15,609 nt of DNA from Acetobacteraceae bacterium (GTDB lineage Bacteria; Pseudomonadota; Alphaproteobacteria; Acetobacterales; Acetobacteraceae). The stretch covers positions 1 to 15,609 of the forward strand of contig JAIYAI010000660.1 in assembly GCA_027489135.1 (NCBI GenBank), read 5' to 3'. Both the position numbers and the translations under genes were made by a program. The notes under the pieces were generated by a model that did no database searches, was not told the origin of the DNA, and saw only the letters and a list, made by a program, of their open reading frames with translations. Within the stretch, counting starts at the first letter, position 1. Every line of letters begins with the position of its first letter. Below, one piece after another: positions 1 to 7,747 of this stretch.

Positions 1-2
1 AG

Positions 3-2807
3 GCGCAGGGCGTGGTGGTGCAGAAGAAATCCACCGCCATCCTGCAGATCGTGACCCTGGGCTCGCCCGGCGGGCGGTTCGACAGCCTCTACATGTCGAA
101 CTACGCCAACATCAACCTGATCAACGAGTTGGCGCGCCTGCCCGGCGTCGGCAACACGGTGGTCTTCGGCGCCGGCCAGTACGCCATCCGGATCTGGATG
201 GACCCGGCCAAGATGTATGCGCTGGGGCTGACGCCGCAGGACGTGATCAACGCCGTCCAGGGGCAGAGCCAGCAGGTCACGGCGGGCCAGGTCGGCGCGC
301 CGCCGGCGCCGGCGGGCCAAGCCTTCCAGTACACCATCAACATCGCCGGCCGCTTCACCGACCCGTCGGAGTTCGAGAACATCGTGGTGCGGTCCGGCTC
401 GGAGGCCGGCGGCGCCTTCATCCGCATCCGCGACATCGCGCGGGTCGAGCTCGGCGCGCAGACCTACAGCCAGACCTTCACGGTGGACAACAAGCCCTCC
501 GCCGGCATCGCGATCTACCAGACCCCTGGCGCCAACGCGATCCAGGTCGGCGACCGGGTCCGCGCCAAGATGCAGGACCTGGCCAAGGCCTTCCCGCAGG
601 ACCTGACCTGGGACATCCCCTTCGACACGACGGAGTTCGTGAAGGCCTCGATCTCGGAGGTCTACAGCACGCTCTACGAGGCCGGCATCCTCGTGCTCGT
701 CGTCATCATGGTCTTCCTGCAGGACTGGCGGGCGAGCCTGGTGCCGGCGACGACAGTGCCGGTGACCATCATCGGCGCCTTCGCCGCCATGGCGGCGCTC
801 GGCTTCACCATCAACCTCTCGACCCTCTTCGCGATCGTCCTCGCGATCGGCATCGTCGTCGACGACGCCATCGTCATCGTCGAAGGCGCGGCATCCCAGA
901 TGGAGAAGGGCTATCCGGGCCGCCAGGCCGCGGAACGCGCGATGGAGGAGCTGATCGGCCCGGTCATCGGCATCACCCTGGTGCTGATGGCGGTGTTCAT
1001 CCCGGCCGCCTTCATGCCCGGGCTGACGGGGCAGATGTTCGCGCAGTTCGCCCTCGTCATCGCGGCGACGGCCCTGATCAGCGCGATCAACGCCGCGACC
1101 CTGAAGCCGACGCAGTGCGCCATGTGGCTGCGCCCGCCGACGCCGCCCGAGAAGCGCAACGCCTTCTACCGCGGCTTCAACTATGTCTACGGAAAGCTCG
1201 AGCACGCCTATGGCCGGCTGATCGGCGCCATGGTCAAGCGCAGCGGGATCATGATGGTGATCGCGCTGGCGCTGGTCGGCGGGTCCTTCTACGGCCTCTC
1301 CCGCATTCCCACGGGGTTCCTGCCGACCGAGGACCAGGGCTACGTCCTGGTCGCGGCGCAGCTGCCCGATGGCGCCTCGGTCGAGCGCACGCAGGCGGTG
1401 CTGACGCGCGTCGCCGCCCTGGCCAAGGAGGTCCCGGGGGTGGAGCGCGTCATCTCCATCACCGGCGTCTCGCCGATCGACAACAACGCCACCCTGGCCA
1501 ATGCCGGCGTCGCCTATGTGATGCTGAAGGACTGGGGCGTCCGCAACGAGGCCAAGGGCGAGGACCTCCGGACCATCTACTTTGCCCTGATGCGGAAGAT
1601 GGAGGCGATCGAGGAGATGACCTCGCTCATCCTCATCCCGCCGCCGATCCAGGGCATCGGACAGGCCAGCGGCTTCACCATGATGGTGCAGCTCCGGGAC
1701 GGCAATTTCGACTGGATGCGCCTGCAGGGGCTGACGGACTCGATCATCAGCCGCGGTTCGACCCAGACCGGGCTCGGGCGGATGCTCACCTCCTTCCGCG
1801 CCAGCACGCCGATGCTGAACGTGGAGGTGAACCGCACCAAGGCGGAGCAACTGCAGGTCACGGTGGACCAGGTCTTCGAGACCATCGCCTCCTACCTGGG
1901 CTCGAACTACGTCGGCCAGATCACCCGCTTCGGCCGCGTCTTCCAGGTCTATGTGCAGGCCGATGCCGCCGCCCGTGCGCTGCCCGACAACATCCGCAAC
2001 CTCTATGTGCGGAACAAGTCGAACCAGATGGTGCCGATCGGCACGGTGATCGACATCCACGAGCAGGTCGGCGCGCCGCTGATCACGCTCTACAACCTCT
2101 ATCCCGCCTCGACGATCGTCGGCACGCCGGCGCCGGGCTTCAGCTCGGGCCAGGCGATCGACCTGATGGAGGAGATCGCGGCCGCGACCCTGCCGCGCGG
2201 CACCGGCTTCGAATGGTCGGCGATGTCCTACCAGGAGAAGCAGGTCGGCAACGCGCTCTACATCGTCTTCGGCCTCGCGGTGCTGCTGGTCTACCTCGTC
2301 CTCGCCGCGACCTACGAAAGCTGGCTCGCACCGATCTCCGTGCTGCTGGCGGTGCCGCTGGCGGTGCTGGGGCCGGTGATCGCGCTGAACGCGCTGGGGG
2401 CGGACAACAATCTCTACACCCAGGTCGGGCTGGTGCTGCTGATCGCGCTCTCGGCCAAGAACGCCATCCTGATCGTCGAGGTGGCGCGCGAGATGCGGAT
2501 CAAGCACGCCAAGGAGATCGCGGAGGCCGCGGTGGGGGCGGCCATCGCGCGGCTCAGGCCGATCCTGATGACGAGCTTCGCCTTCATCCTCGGCGTGCTG
2601 CCGCTGGTCATGGCGGATGGCGCCGGCGCCTCGGCGCGAAAGTCGATCGGCATCACCGTGTTCAGCGGCATGCTGGCCTCGACCTGCCTCGCGGTGCTCT
2701 TCGTGCCGTCCTACTTCGTGGTGATCCAGCGCTTCGAGGAATGGCGGGCGCGGAAGAAAGGCGCGCCGGCCGCCCCGCCGGCGCCGGAACCGCAGGCGGC
2801 CGCCTAG
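3..2807 (+). CDS. RND multidrug efflux pump, inner-membrane permease (HAE1/AcrB type), 5' truncated by window edge
   Basis: Proton-driven inner-membrane component of a tripartite drug/solvent exporter. It is open at the left edge (frame begins at base 3). About 934 residues are visible against roughly 1,040-1,060 in the family, so about 120 N-terminal residues are missing. Numbered from the GTG at 12, the porter domain occupies about residues 1-220. A membrane block follows, with the proton-relay pair D284-D285 in IVVDDAIVIVEG (the AcrB D407/D408 position). The second porter half follows, then a C-terminal membrane block with SAKNAILIVE, whose Lys (about residue 816) matches AcrB K940. All three relay residues are intact, so the pump is probably functional. 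The tail is a Pro/Ala-rich cytoplasmic extension. The membrane-fusion partner is presumably upstream, outside the window. Substrate cannot be deduced. Family call very sure; exact subfamily not. Confidence 0.96.
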   Translation, partial: AQGVVVQKKSTAILQIVTLGSPGGRFDSLYMSNYANINLINELARLPGVGNTVVFGAGQYAIRIWMDPAKMYALGLTPQDVINAVQGQSQQVTAGQVGAPPAPAGQAFQYTINIAGRFTDPSEFENIVVRSGSEAGGAFIRIRDIARVELGAQTYSQTFTVDNKPSAGIAIYQTPGANAIQVGDRVRAKMQDLAKAFPQDLTWDIPFDTTEFVKASISEVYSTLYEAGILVLVVIMVFLQDWRASLVPATTVPVTIIGAFAAMAALGFTINLSTLFAIVLAIGIVVDDAIVIVEGAASQMEKGYPGRQAAERAMEELIGPVIGITLVLMAVFIPAAFMPGLTGQMFAQFALVIAATALISAINAATLKPTQCAMWLRPPTPPEKRNAFYRGFNYVYGKLEHAYGRLIGAMVKRSGIMMVIALALVGGSFYGLSRIPTGFLPTEDQGYVLVAAQLPDGASVERTQAVLTRVAALAKEVPGVERVISITGVSPIDNNATLANAGVAYVMLKDWGVRNEAKGEDLRTIYFALMRKMEAIEEMTSLILIPPPIQGIGQASGFTMMVQLRDGNFDWMRLQGLTDSIISRGSTQTGLGRMLTSFRASTPMLNVEVNRTKAEQLQVTVDQVFETIASYLGSNYVGQITRFGRVFQVYVQADAAARALPDNIRNLYVRNKSNQMVPIGTVIDIHEQVGAPLITLYNLYPASTIVGTPAPGFSSGQAIDLMEEIAAATLPRGTGFEWSAMSYQEKQVGNALYIVFGLAVLLVYLVLAATYESWLAPISVLLAVPLAVLGPVIALNALGADNNLYTQVGLVLLIALSAKNAILIVEVAREMRIKHAKEIAEAAVGAAIARLRPILMTSFAFILGVLPLVMADGAGASARKSIGITVFSGMLASTCLAVLFVPSYFVVIQRFEEWRARKKGAPAAPPAPEPQAAA

Positions 2808-2849
2808 ACCCTGATCCGCGCGCACAGAAGCGCGGCTCAGGGTCTAGGC
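2802..2849 (+). terminator. Long stem-loop ending the RND gene, stop codon inside the stem
   Basis: Two 19-bp arms (2802-2820 and 2831-2849) pair with one mismatch around a 10-nt loop. The pump's TAG stop (2805-2807) lies inside the left arm. No U-tract follows, so this is a terminator-like or mRNA-stabilising hairpin rather than a textbook intrinsic terminator. Being nearly symmetric, it could act on either strand. Confidence 0.6.
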
Positions 2850-2922
2850 TCCTGATTTATCGTGTGATTCACGCCTTCGGTGATTCCACCTCCGGCGATC
2901 ACGCTCCAGCCCGCATGGCCCT

Positions 2923-2956
2923 CTCCCGCCGCCCGGCCTAGACTGGGCGGCGGGAG
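2923..2956 (+). promoter_or_regulatory. Perfect 12-bp inverted repeat covering the cupin gene's Shine-Dalgarno
   Basis: CTCCCGCCGCCC (2923-2934) and GGGCGGCGGGAG (2945-2956) are exact reverse complements with a 10-nt loop. The Shine-Dalgarno GGGAGG (2952-2957) sits almost entirely in the right arm, 8 nt before the ATG at 2966. If the whole repeat is transcribed it would hide the ribosome binding site. The loop holds TAGACT (2939-2944), which could be a -10 box. In that case only the right arm would be in the mRNA, and the repeat would act as a DNA operator instead. Confidence 0.5.
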
Positions 2957-2965
2957 GATCCTTCC

Positions 2966-3742
2966 ATGCAGATCGCCGCCCGCGACGCCGTTGCGCCCAC
3001 CCGCCGCGCCATCCTGCCGAACGGGGTGCCGGCGCACCTGACCACCTATTTCGGCACCAACTTCGCCATGCGCACCGCCGAGACCCCGCCGCCGCCGGGG
3101 CCGGAGGTGATCTACCCCATGGGCTTCCTGGTGGAGCAGGGCGCGGAGACGCTGGTGCAGGCGCATTTCCACGCCGCCAACCAGTGGCAGGTGGTGGTGG
3201 GCGGCGAGGGCGAGCTCGGCCGGCACCACGTGGCGCCGGTCGCGATCCACTACACCAACGCGTTCTCCAGCTACGGCCCGCTGCGCGCGGGGCCGGCGGG
3301 GCTGCACTACTTCACGCTGCGCAACGGCTACGATCCCGGGGCGCGCTACGTGCGGGAGTCGGCGCACGAGATGCGCGGGCGCCCGCGCAAGTTCCGGGAA
3401 GCGAAGGCCGAGGCCGGGCCGCCGGCGACCGCCGCCGACCTTCGCGCGCTGCCAGCGCCCGAGGTGCGTGTGCTCGTGCCGATGGAATCCGACGGACTCG
3501 CCGCCTGGCGCCACCGCCTGCCACCGGGCGCGGCGCTGACCGGCCCCGACCCGACCGAAGGCGAGGGCCAGTACTGGGTCGTCACCGCCGGCGCGCTCCG
3601 CCTGGGCGGGGAGGACCTGCCTCCCCTCTCCTGCGCCTTCGTCTTCCCGGCGGACGGGCCGGCCGCGGCCATGGCGGGCCCCGGCGGCGCGGAGGTGCTG
3701 ATGCTCCAGTATCCCCGCGGCCGCGCGCACCTCCCCGCGTAG
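2966..3742 (+). CDS. Cupin-fold protein, probable bicupin
   Basis: A 258-residue soluble protein with no signal peptide. The N-terminal half carries a cupin-like core: AHFH (H67, H69), then QWQVVVGGEGELG, then HH at 87-88 and H95, which could make a metal site. The second half (about residues 165-250) repeats the feel of a beta-barrel (RLPPGAAL, then GQYWVVTAGALRLGG, then a final strand ending in EVLMLQYPRG) but lacks an obvious His set, so I read it as a degenerate second cupin domain. The start is supported by GGGAGG 8 nt upstream. The gene stands alone on the plus strand, convergent with the luciferase-like gene 37 bp away. Substrate unknown. It could be a small-molecule dioxygenase or a sensing/binding protein. 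Coding status firm, function only at fold level. Confidence 0.75.
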   Translation: MQIAARDAVAPTRRAILPNGVPAHLTTYFGTNFAMRTAETPPPPGPEVIYPMGFLVEQGAETLVQAHFHAANQWQVVVGGEGELGRHHVAPVAIHYTNAFSSYGPLRAGPAGLHYFTLRNGYDPGARYVRESAHEMRGRPRKFREAKAEAGPPATAADLRALPAPEVRVLVPMESDGLAAWRHRLPPGAALTGPDPTEGEGQYWVVTAGALRLGGEDLPPLSCAFVFPADGPAAAMAGPGGAEVLMLQYPRGRAHLPA

Positions 3743-3779
3743 CTATTCGGCCGAAAAGGGTGCGCTGCGCGGCGGCGCG

Positions 3780-4889
3780 CTACGCCGCCGCGACGGCCTC
3801 CTCCGCCAGCACACGCGGCACCACCTCCTCGGCGAAAAGGCGGATGGTCTCGTGCCGCACCGCGCGCGGCACGCCAAAGGTCGCGTTGCTGACCAGGAAG
3901 TAGTCGAAGCCGACCGCGCGCAGCTCGCGGATCCGCCGCGCCACCGTCTCCGGCGAGCCGACCAGGTTCTGCGCGATGTAGGGGCCGAGATTCGCCGGAT
4001 CGGTCAGCTTCTTCAGGTTGCCGAACATCTTGTTGAACTGCTGGTAGCCCTGGATGTTGCCCCAGGGCGCGTTGTCGGACTGGTAGTGCTTCACCTGCAG
4101 GTCGAAGAATTTCGGCAGGTAGTGCCGCGCCAGGTCCTGCGCCTTCTCGTCGGTCTCCGCGACGAAGCACTTGATGGAGATCGGGAAGGCCGGCGCGCTG
4201 CCGTCGCTGCCGCGCTCCTGCCGCTTGGCGACCCAGGTCTCCAGGATCTTGCGCAGCAGGTGGTCCGGGAAGCTGGACAGGCACAGCGGCGGCAGGCCGA
4301 GCTCGCCCATGATCGCCGCGCTCTCGATGCTGCCGATGGCGCCGTAGAAGTTGGGGCGGCGGTCGAAGGTCGGGCGCAGCGTGGTCGGCGTGGCGAAATG
4401 CGTGGTGTGGCCCTCGAAGGTGAAGGCCCCGCCCTGCATGGCCTTCTGGACGAACTCCCAGCTCTCCCGGAATCGGTCGCGCGCGGATTCCATGGCGATG
4501 CCGAAGGCGTCGTACTCGCTCTTCGCCGTGCCGCGGCCCATGCCGATATGCAGTTCGCCATCGGTCAGGGTCTGCAGCATCGCCAGGTCCTCGGCGAAGC
4601 GCACGGGATCGTACCAGGGCAGCACCATCACCGCGGTGCCGAGCCCGAGGCCCGGGCAGGCCGCGGCAATATGCGACAGGAACAGCAACGGGTTGGGCTG
4701 CGGGTAGTAGTCGGAGAAATGGTGCTCCACCATCCAGGCCGCGTCGTAGCGGTGGCGGTGCACAAGCTGGGCGTCGAGGATCGCTTCCCGGTAGAGTTCC
4801 CGGTCGGTCTGCGTCTCCTCCCCCACCGCGCCGATCTGGTAGGCGAAGCGTGGCTTGCGTCCGCCGTCCAACAATGCGCTACCAGGCAT
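3780..4889 (-). CDS. LLM-class (luciferase-like) flavin-dependent oxidoreductase
   Basis: A 369-residue TIM-barrel monooxygenase-type enzyme expected to use reduced flavin supplied by a partner reductase. Family signatures are AWMVEHHF (residues 51-59), the LGTAVMVLPWYDPVRFAEDLAMLQ stretch (about 83-106) and GMGRGTAKSEYDAFGI (116-131). Length is normal. An open frame continues 39 codons upstream, but the ATG at 4889 begins the conserved part and has GGAGG 10 nt before it, so I chose it. A GTG two codons upstream is too close to the SD. It lies 76 nt behind the carboxymuconolactone decarboxylase-like gene on the same strand, probably co-transcribed. No flavin reductase is present here. Substrate unknown; hydrocarbon, sulfonate or aldehyde chemistry are all possible in this family. 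Confidence 0.9.
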   Translation of the reverse strand: MPGSALLDGGRKPRFAYQIGAVGEETQTDRELYREAILDAQLVHRHRYDAAWMVEHHFSDYYPQPNPLLFLSHIAAACPGLGLGTAVMVLPWYDPVRFAEDLAMLQTLTDGELHIGMGRGTAKSEYDAFGIAMESARDRFRESWEFVQKAMQGGAFTFEGHTTHFATPTTLRPTFDRRPNFYGAIGSIESAAIMGELGLPPLCLSSFPDHLLRKILETWVAKRQERGSDGSAPAFPISIKCFVAETDEKAQDLARHYLPKFFDLQVKHYQSDNAPWGNIQGYQQFNKMFGNLKKLTDPANLGPYIAQNLVGSPETVARRIRELRAVGFDYFLVSNATFGVPRAVRHETIRLFAEEVVPRVLAEEAVAAA

Positions 4890-4893
4890 GGTC

Positions 4894-4921
4894 ACCGTTC
4901 CTCCGTGGTTGGAGGAACGGT
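4894..4921 (-). promoter_or_regulatory. Perfect 11-bp hairpin sequestering the RBS of the luciferase-like gene
   Basis: ACCGTTCCTCC (4894-4904) and GGAGGAACGGT (4911-4921) are exact reverse complements with a 6-nt loop. In the minus-strand mRNA the proximal arm contains the Shine-Dalgarno GGAGG, and the distal arm contains CCTCC, the same sequence as the ribosome's own anti-SD. Pairing would block initiation at the ATG at 4889. It could be a translational switch, or simply a DNA operator. Confidence 0.55.
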
Positions 4922-4931
4922 AGGAAAGCCC

Positions 4932-4954
4932 GCCGGCGCGGTCAACGCGCCGGC
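4932..4954 (-). terminator. GC-rich stem-loop between the CMD-like and luciferase-like genes
   Basis: GCCGGCGCG (4932-4940) and CGCGCCGGC (4946-4954) form a perfect 9-bp stem with a 5-nt loop, 11 nt after the stop of the CMD-like gene. Only a short TTT lies beyond on the minus strand. It may cause partial termination or mark an mRNA processing point between the two genes. Confidence 0.4.
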
Positions 4955-4965
4955 CTTCGGCGAGG

Positions 4966-5328
4966 CTACTCCAGCCCGCCGCCCGGCTCCGACCGCATCT
5001 CGGCAAACACCTTCTTCGCCACCAGCAGCGCCTCGCCGAGTTCCTCCTCGGTCCAGCCGAGCCGCCGCGCCATGCGCAGATGCAGCGCCAGTTCCGGCAG
5101 GGCGTGGATCGCGGTGTCGGACACCACGCAGATCAGCGCGCGGGTCTTCTTGTCGACGCCGCCGCGGGTCCAGAGGCCGGCGAAGACCGCCTCCCGCGCA
5201 TAGTCGCCGAATTTCTCCATCAGCGGGTCGTCGTAGGTGCCGGCGGCCTGCATCTTCGCCACCGCCGCGGGGCCGATGAGGTCGGACCGGACCTTGTCGC
5301 CGACCTTCCACGCTTCGCTCTTCGCCAT
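4966..5328 (-). CDS. Carboxymuconolactone decarboxylase (CMD)-family protein
   Basis: A 120-residue all-helical protein. The CMD region runs over residues 56-100: GGVDKKTRALICVVSDTAIH, then ELALHLRMARRLGWTEEELGEALL, with C67 and H83 in the expected places. There is no CXXC pair, so it resembles the gamma-carboxymuconolactone decarboxylase branch rather than AhpD-type peroxidases. The start is set by AGGAGG 8 nt before the ATG; a further 22 upstream codons are open but have no SD. It leads a probable two-gene unit with the luciferase-like oxidoreductase and is divergent from the molybdenum hydroxylase, with 64 bp between starts. The CMD family is broad, so a beta-ketoadipate role should not be assumed. 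Family call sure, reaction unknown. Confidence 0.87.
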   Translation of the reverse strand: MAKSEAWKVGDKVRSDLIGPAAVAKMQAAGTYDDPLMEKFGDYAREAVFAGLWTRGGVDKKTRALICVVSDTAIHALPELALHLRMARRLGWTEEELGEALLVAKKVFAEMRSEPGGGLE

Positions 5329-5348
5329 CGCCGTTTCCTCCTGTTGGT

Positions 5349-5371
5349 GCGGAGAGGCTAGACCGCTCCGC
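5349..5371. promoter_or_regulatory. Small inverted repeat in the divergent CMD/molybdenum-hydroxylase promoter region
   Basis: GCGGAG (5349-5354) and CTCCGC (5366-5371) flank an 11-nt centre containing CTAGAC (5358-5363), in a 64-bp gap between two divergent starts. The position suits an operator shared by both genes. The short arms make this weak. CTAGAC also occurs 28 bp before the cupin ATG, so it may be part of a -10 element. Confidence 0.3.
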
Positions 5372-5392
5372 GCGGCATGCACAGAGTGGCGC

Positions 5393-7744
5393 ATGCCCGA
5401 TGTCCCGCCCCCACCAGACCCTGGCAGCCTCCTCGGCCAGCCCCTGCGCCGGCGGGAGGATCATCGCCTGCTCATCGGGGCGGGCGGATTCCTCGACGAC
5501 CTCGCCGATCCCGACCGCTGCCTGCACGCGGTCTTCCTGCGCAGCCCGCATGCCCATGCCCGCATCCGCGGCATCGACACGGACGCCGCGCGCGCCCTGC
5601 CCGGCGTCGCCGCAGTGCTGACGGGGGTGGATCTCGGCGCGCTGGTGGCACCGCTGGTCATGGCCCCGCCGATCGAGGGTTTGCAGCCGATGACCATGCC
5701 GGTGCTGCCGGTCGAGGCCGCGCGCTTCGTCGGCGACCCGGTGGCCGTGGTGCTGGCCGACACGCGCACCATCGCGGAGGACGCAGCGGAGATGGTCGCG
5801 GTCGACTGGGACCCGCTGCCCGCCATCGCCTCGGTTGGGCAGGCGCGCGCGCCGGACGCGCCGCTGGTCGATCCCGCCCTGGCCTCCAACCGCGCCTCGC
5901 GCCAGGAATTCGCGACCCCCGGCCTCGACGCCGCCTTCGCGCGGGCGGATCGGGTGGTGCGCGCCCGCTTCGGCCAGCATCGCCAGACCCATGCGCCGCT
6001 CGAGCCGCGGTCGTGCCTGGCGCTCTGGGACGCGGGGCGGCAGCACCTGACGATGCGCGTCGGCACCCAGGCGCCGCACCCCTATCGCAGCGCCATGGCG
6101 GGGCGGCTGGGGCTGAAGGAATACCAGGTCACGGTCGACAGCCCCGACATGGGCGGCGGCTTCGGCCAGAAGATCATCCCGCTGCGCGAGGATCTCTGCA
6201 TCGCCGCCGCCGCGCGCCTCCTGCGGCGGCCCGTGCGCTGGCGGGAGACGCGGGGCGAGAACCTGACCGCATCCCTGCACGCGCGGGAAGAGGTGGTCAC
6301 CACGGACGCCGCCGTAACCGCCGAGGGTCGCGTCCTCGGCCTGCGCTGCCGCATCGATGCCGATTTCGGCGCCTGGTCCTTCTTCCCGGCCAACTACATG
6401 GCCCGGGTGATCGCAATGATCCTGCCCGGCCCCTATGCGATCCGGGACTACGGCTACGCGGTCGAGGTCTGGCTGACGAACAAATGCCCCTCCGGCCCGA
6501 TGCGCGCGCCGATGGCGATCACGTCCTGGGTGATGGAGGGGACGATGGACGCCATCGCGCGCGACCTCGGCCTCGACCCGCTGGAAGTGCGGCAGCGCAA
6601 CCTGGCGACGCCGCCCTTCGTCACCGCCACCGGCGAGCGCTACGACGAGAGCCTGACCCCCGCCGAGACTCTGGACGCTGCCGCCGCAGCGCTGGGCTAT
6701 ACCGATCTCCGCGCCCGCCAGGCACCCGGCGACACCCTGCTGGGCATCGGCCTCTGTACCGTGGTCGAGAGCACGACCTACGGCTCCGCCTTCTACAAGG
6801 CCGCCGGCATCCCTGGATCGGGGCACGAGGTGGCGCTGGTGCGGGTGGAACCCTCCGGCGCCGTCATCCTGTCCTGCGGGCTGATGGGCTCGGGCCAGGG
6901 CTACGAGACGACGCTGGCCCAGGCCGCGGCCGCCGGCCTCGGCGCGGCGATGGAGGACGTGCAGCTTCGCATCGGCCATAGCGACATCGCGCCCTACGGC
7001 ATGGGCAGCCGCGGCGCGCGCGGCGCGACGGCGGGCGGCGGCGCGCTCTACATGGCCGGCCTGAAACTGAAGGCGAAGCTGCTGGCGATCGCCGCGGCGC
7101 TGCTCGACCGCAACAGCGCCGACGGGCTGGACCTTCGCGACAGCCGCGTCGTCGCCCGCAGCGCGGAGGGCTGGTCCGATACCGGGCTGACCCTGGCGCA
7201 GCTTGCCCGCACCGCGCATCTCGACCCGCTGCGCCTGCCGGCGGGGATGGAGCCGGGGCTGCACCAGGTGCTGGCCTACGATCCGCCGCCGATGACCTAC
7301 ACCAACAGCACCCATGCCTGCGCGGTGGAGATCGACCGTGCCACGGGGGCGCTGCGCATCCTGCGCTACGTCGTGGCCGAGAATTCAGGGACGCGCATCA
7401 ACCCGATGGTCGTCGCAGGGCAGACTCAGGGCGCGACAGGCATGGGCCTCTCCGGCGCCATGCTGGAGCACGCGGCCTACGACGCCGACGGCCAGGCGCT
7501 GGCCGGCAGCTTCCAGGACTACGCGCTGGCCCGGGCCGACGACCTGCCGGACTTCGCCCTGCTGCACCTCGATATCGCCAGCCCGAACACGCCGGCCGGC
7601 ATCAAGGGCATGGCAGAGGGCGGGGTGATGGGCGGCATCGGGGCGCTGATGAACGCAGTGAACGATGCGCTCGCGCAGGTCGGCGCGCGGCTGGAGGACC
7701 AGCCGGCGACGGCGGCGCGGATCTGGGGGGCGCTTTCCGGGTGA
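5393..7744 (+). CDS. Molybdopterin-binding large subunit, xanthine dehydrogenase / CoxL family (orphan)
   Basis: A 783-residue molybdenum hydroxylase catalytic subunit, of normal length for a free-standing L subunit. Domains in order: N-terminal a/b hammerhead (about residues 15-150; LIGAGGFLDDL, FLRSPHAHARI, FVGDPVAVVLA), then cofactor-binding domains with GGGFGQK (254-260), TNKCPSGPMRAP (362-373), SGQGYETTLAQ (500-510) and GMAEGGVMGGIG (739-750), whose E742 is the likely catalytic glutamate. The CO-dehydrogenase active-site motif AYRCSFR is absent, so it is not a true CO dehydrogenase; aldehyde, purine or N-heterocycle hydroxylation is more likely. The iron-sulfur and FAD subunits are not in this window. 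The ATG at 5393 begins the conserved part although its SD is weak; an open frame reaches back to 5237 but would overlap the divergent gene. Confidence 0.92.
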   Translation: MPDVPPPPDPGSLLGQPLRRREDHRLLIGAGGFLDDLADPDRCLHAVFLRSPHAHARIRGIDTDAARALPGVAAVLTGVDLGALVAPLVMAPPIEGLQPMTMPVLPVEAARFVGDPVAVVLADTRTIAEDAAEMVAVDWDPLPAIASVGQARAPDAPLVDPALASNRASRQEFATPGLDAAFARADRVVRARFGQHRQTHAPLEPRSCLALWDAGRQHLTMRVGTQAPHPYRSAMAGRLGLKEYQVTVDSPDMGGGFGQKIIPLREDLCIAAAARLLRRPVRWRETRGENLTASLHAREEVVTTDAAVTAEGRVLGLRCRIDADFGAWSFFPANYMARVIAMILPGPYAIRDYGYAVEVWLTNKCPSGPMRAPMAITSWVMEGTMDAIARDLGLDPLEVRQRNLATPPFVTATGERYDESLTPAETLDAAAAALGYTDLRARQAPGDTLLGIGLCTVVESTTYGSAFYKAAGIPGSGHEVALVRVEPSGAVILSCGLMGSGQGYETTLAQAAAAGLGAAMEDVQLRIGHSDIAPYGMGSRGARGATAGGGALYMAGLKLKAKLLAIAAALLDRNSADGLDLRDSRVVARSAEGWSDTGLTLAQLARTAHLDPLRLPAGMEPGLHQVLAYDPPPMTYTNSTHACAVEIDRATGALRILRYVVAENSGTRINPMVVAGQTQGATGMGLSGAMLEHAAYDADGQALAGSFQDYALARADDLPDFALLHLDIASPNTPAGIKGMAEGGVMGGIGALMNAVNDALAQVGARLEDQPATAARIWGALSG

Positions 7745-7747
7745 CAC

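Noticed and set aside
1115..2941. 608-codon plus-strand open frame inside the RND gene
   Set aside because: Arg/Ala/Gly/Pro-rich out-of-frame shadow of the pump, with no family motifs; caused by high GC at third positions.
3746..3755. TTCGGCCGAA palindrome between the convergent cupin and luciferase-like genes
   Set aside because: Perfect but loopless and only 10 bp; common by chance at this base composition and not convincing as a terminator.
3852..5279. 475-codon plus-strand frame opposite the luciferase-like and CMD-like genes
   Set aside because: Antisense shadow; the minus-strand frames carry clear family motifs and good Shine-Dalgarno sites.
5377..6981. 534-codon plus-strand frame overlapping the molybdenum hydroxylase
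   Set aside because: Out-of-frame reading with Arg/Pro-rich composition; the overlapping frame has all cofactor motifs.
4892..7315. 807-codon minus-strand frame opposite the molybdenum hydroxylase
   Set aside because: Very long, but low-complexity Arg/Gly/His/Ala composition and no domain. The plus strand carries an intact conserved enzyme. Its C-terminal part also runs out of frame over the CMD-like gene.
5393..7744. Calling this gene carbon monoxide dehydrogenase coxL
   Set aside because: The AYRCSFR active-site loop of true CO dehydrogenases is absent, and no coxM or coxS lies beside it.
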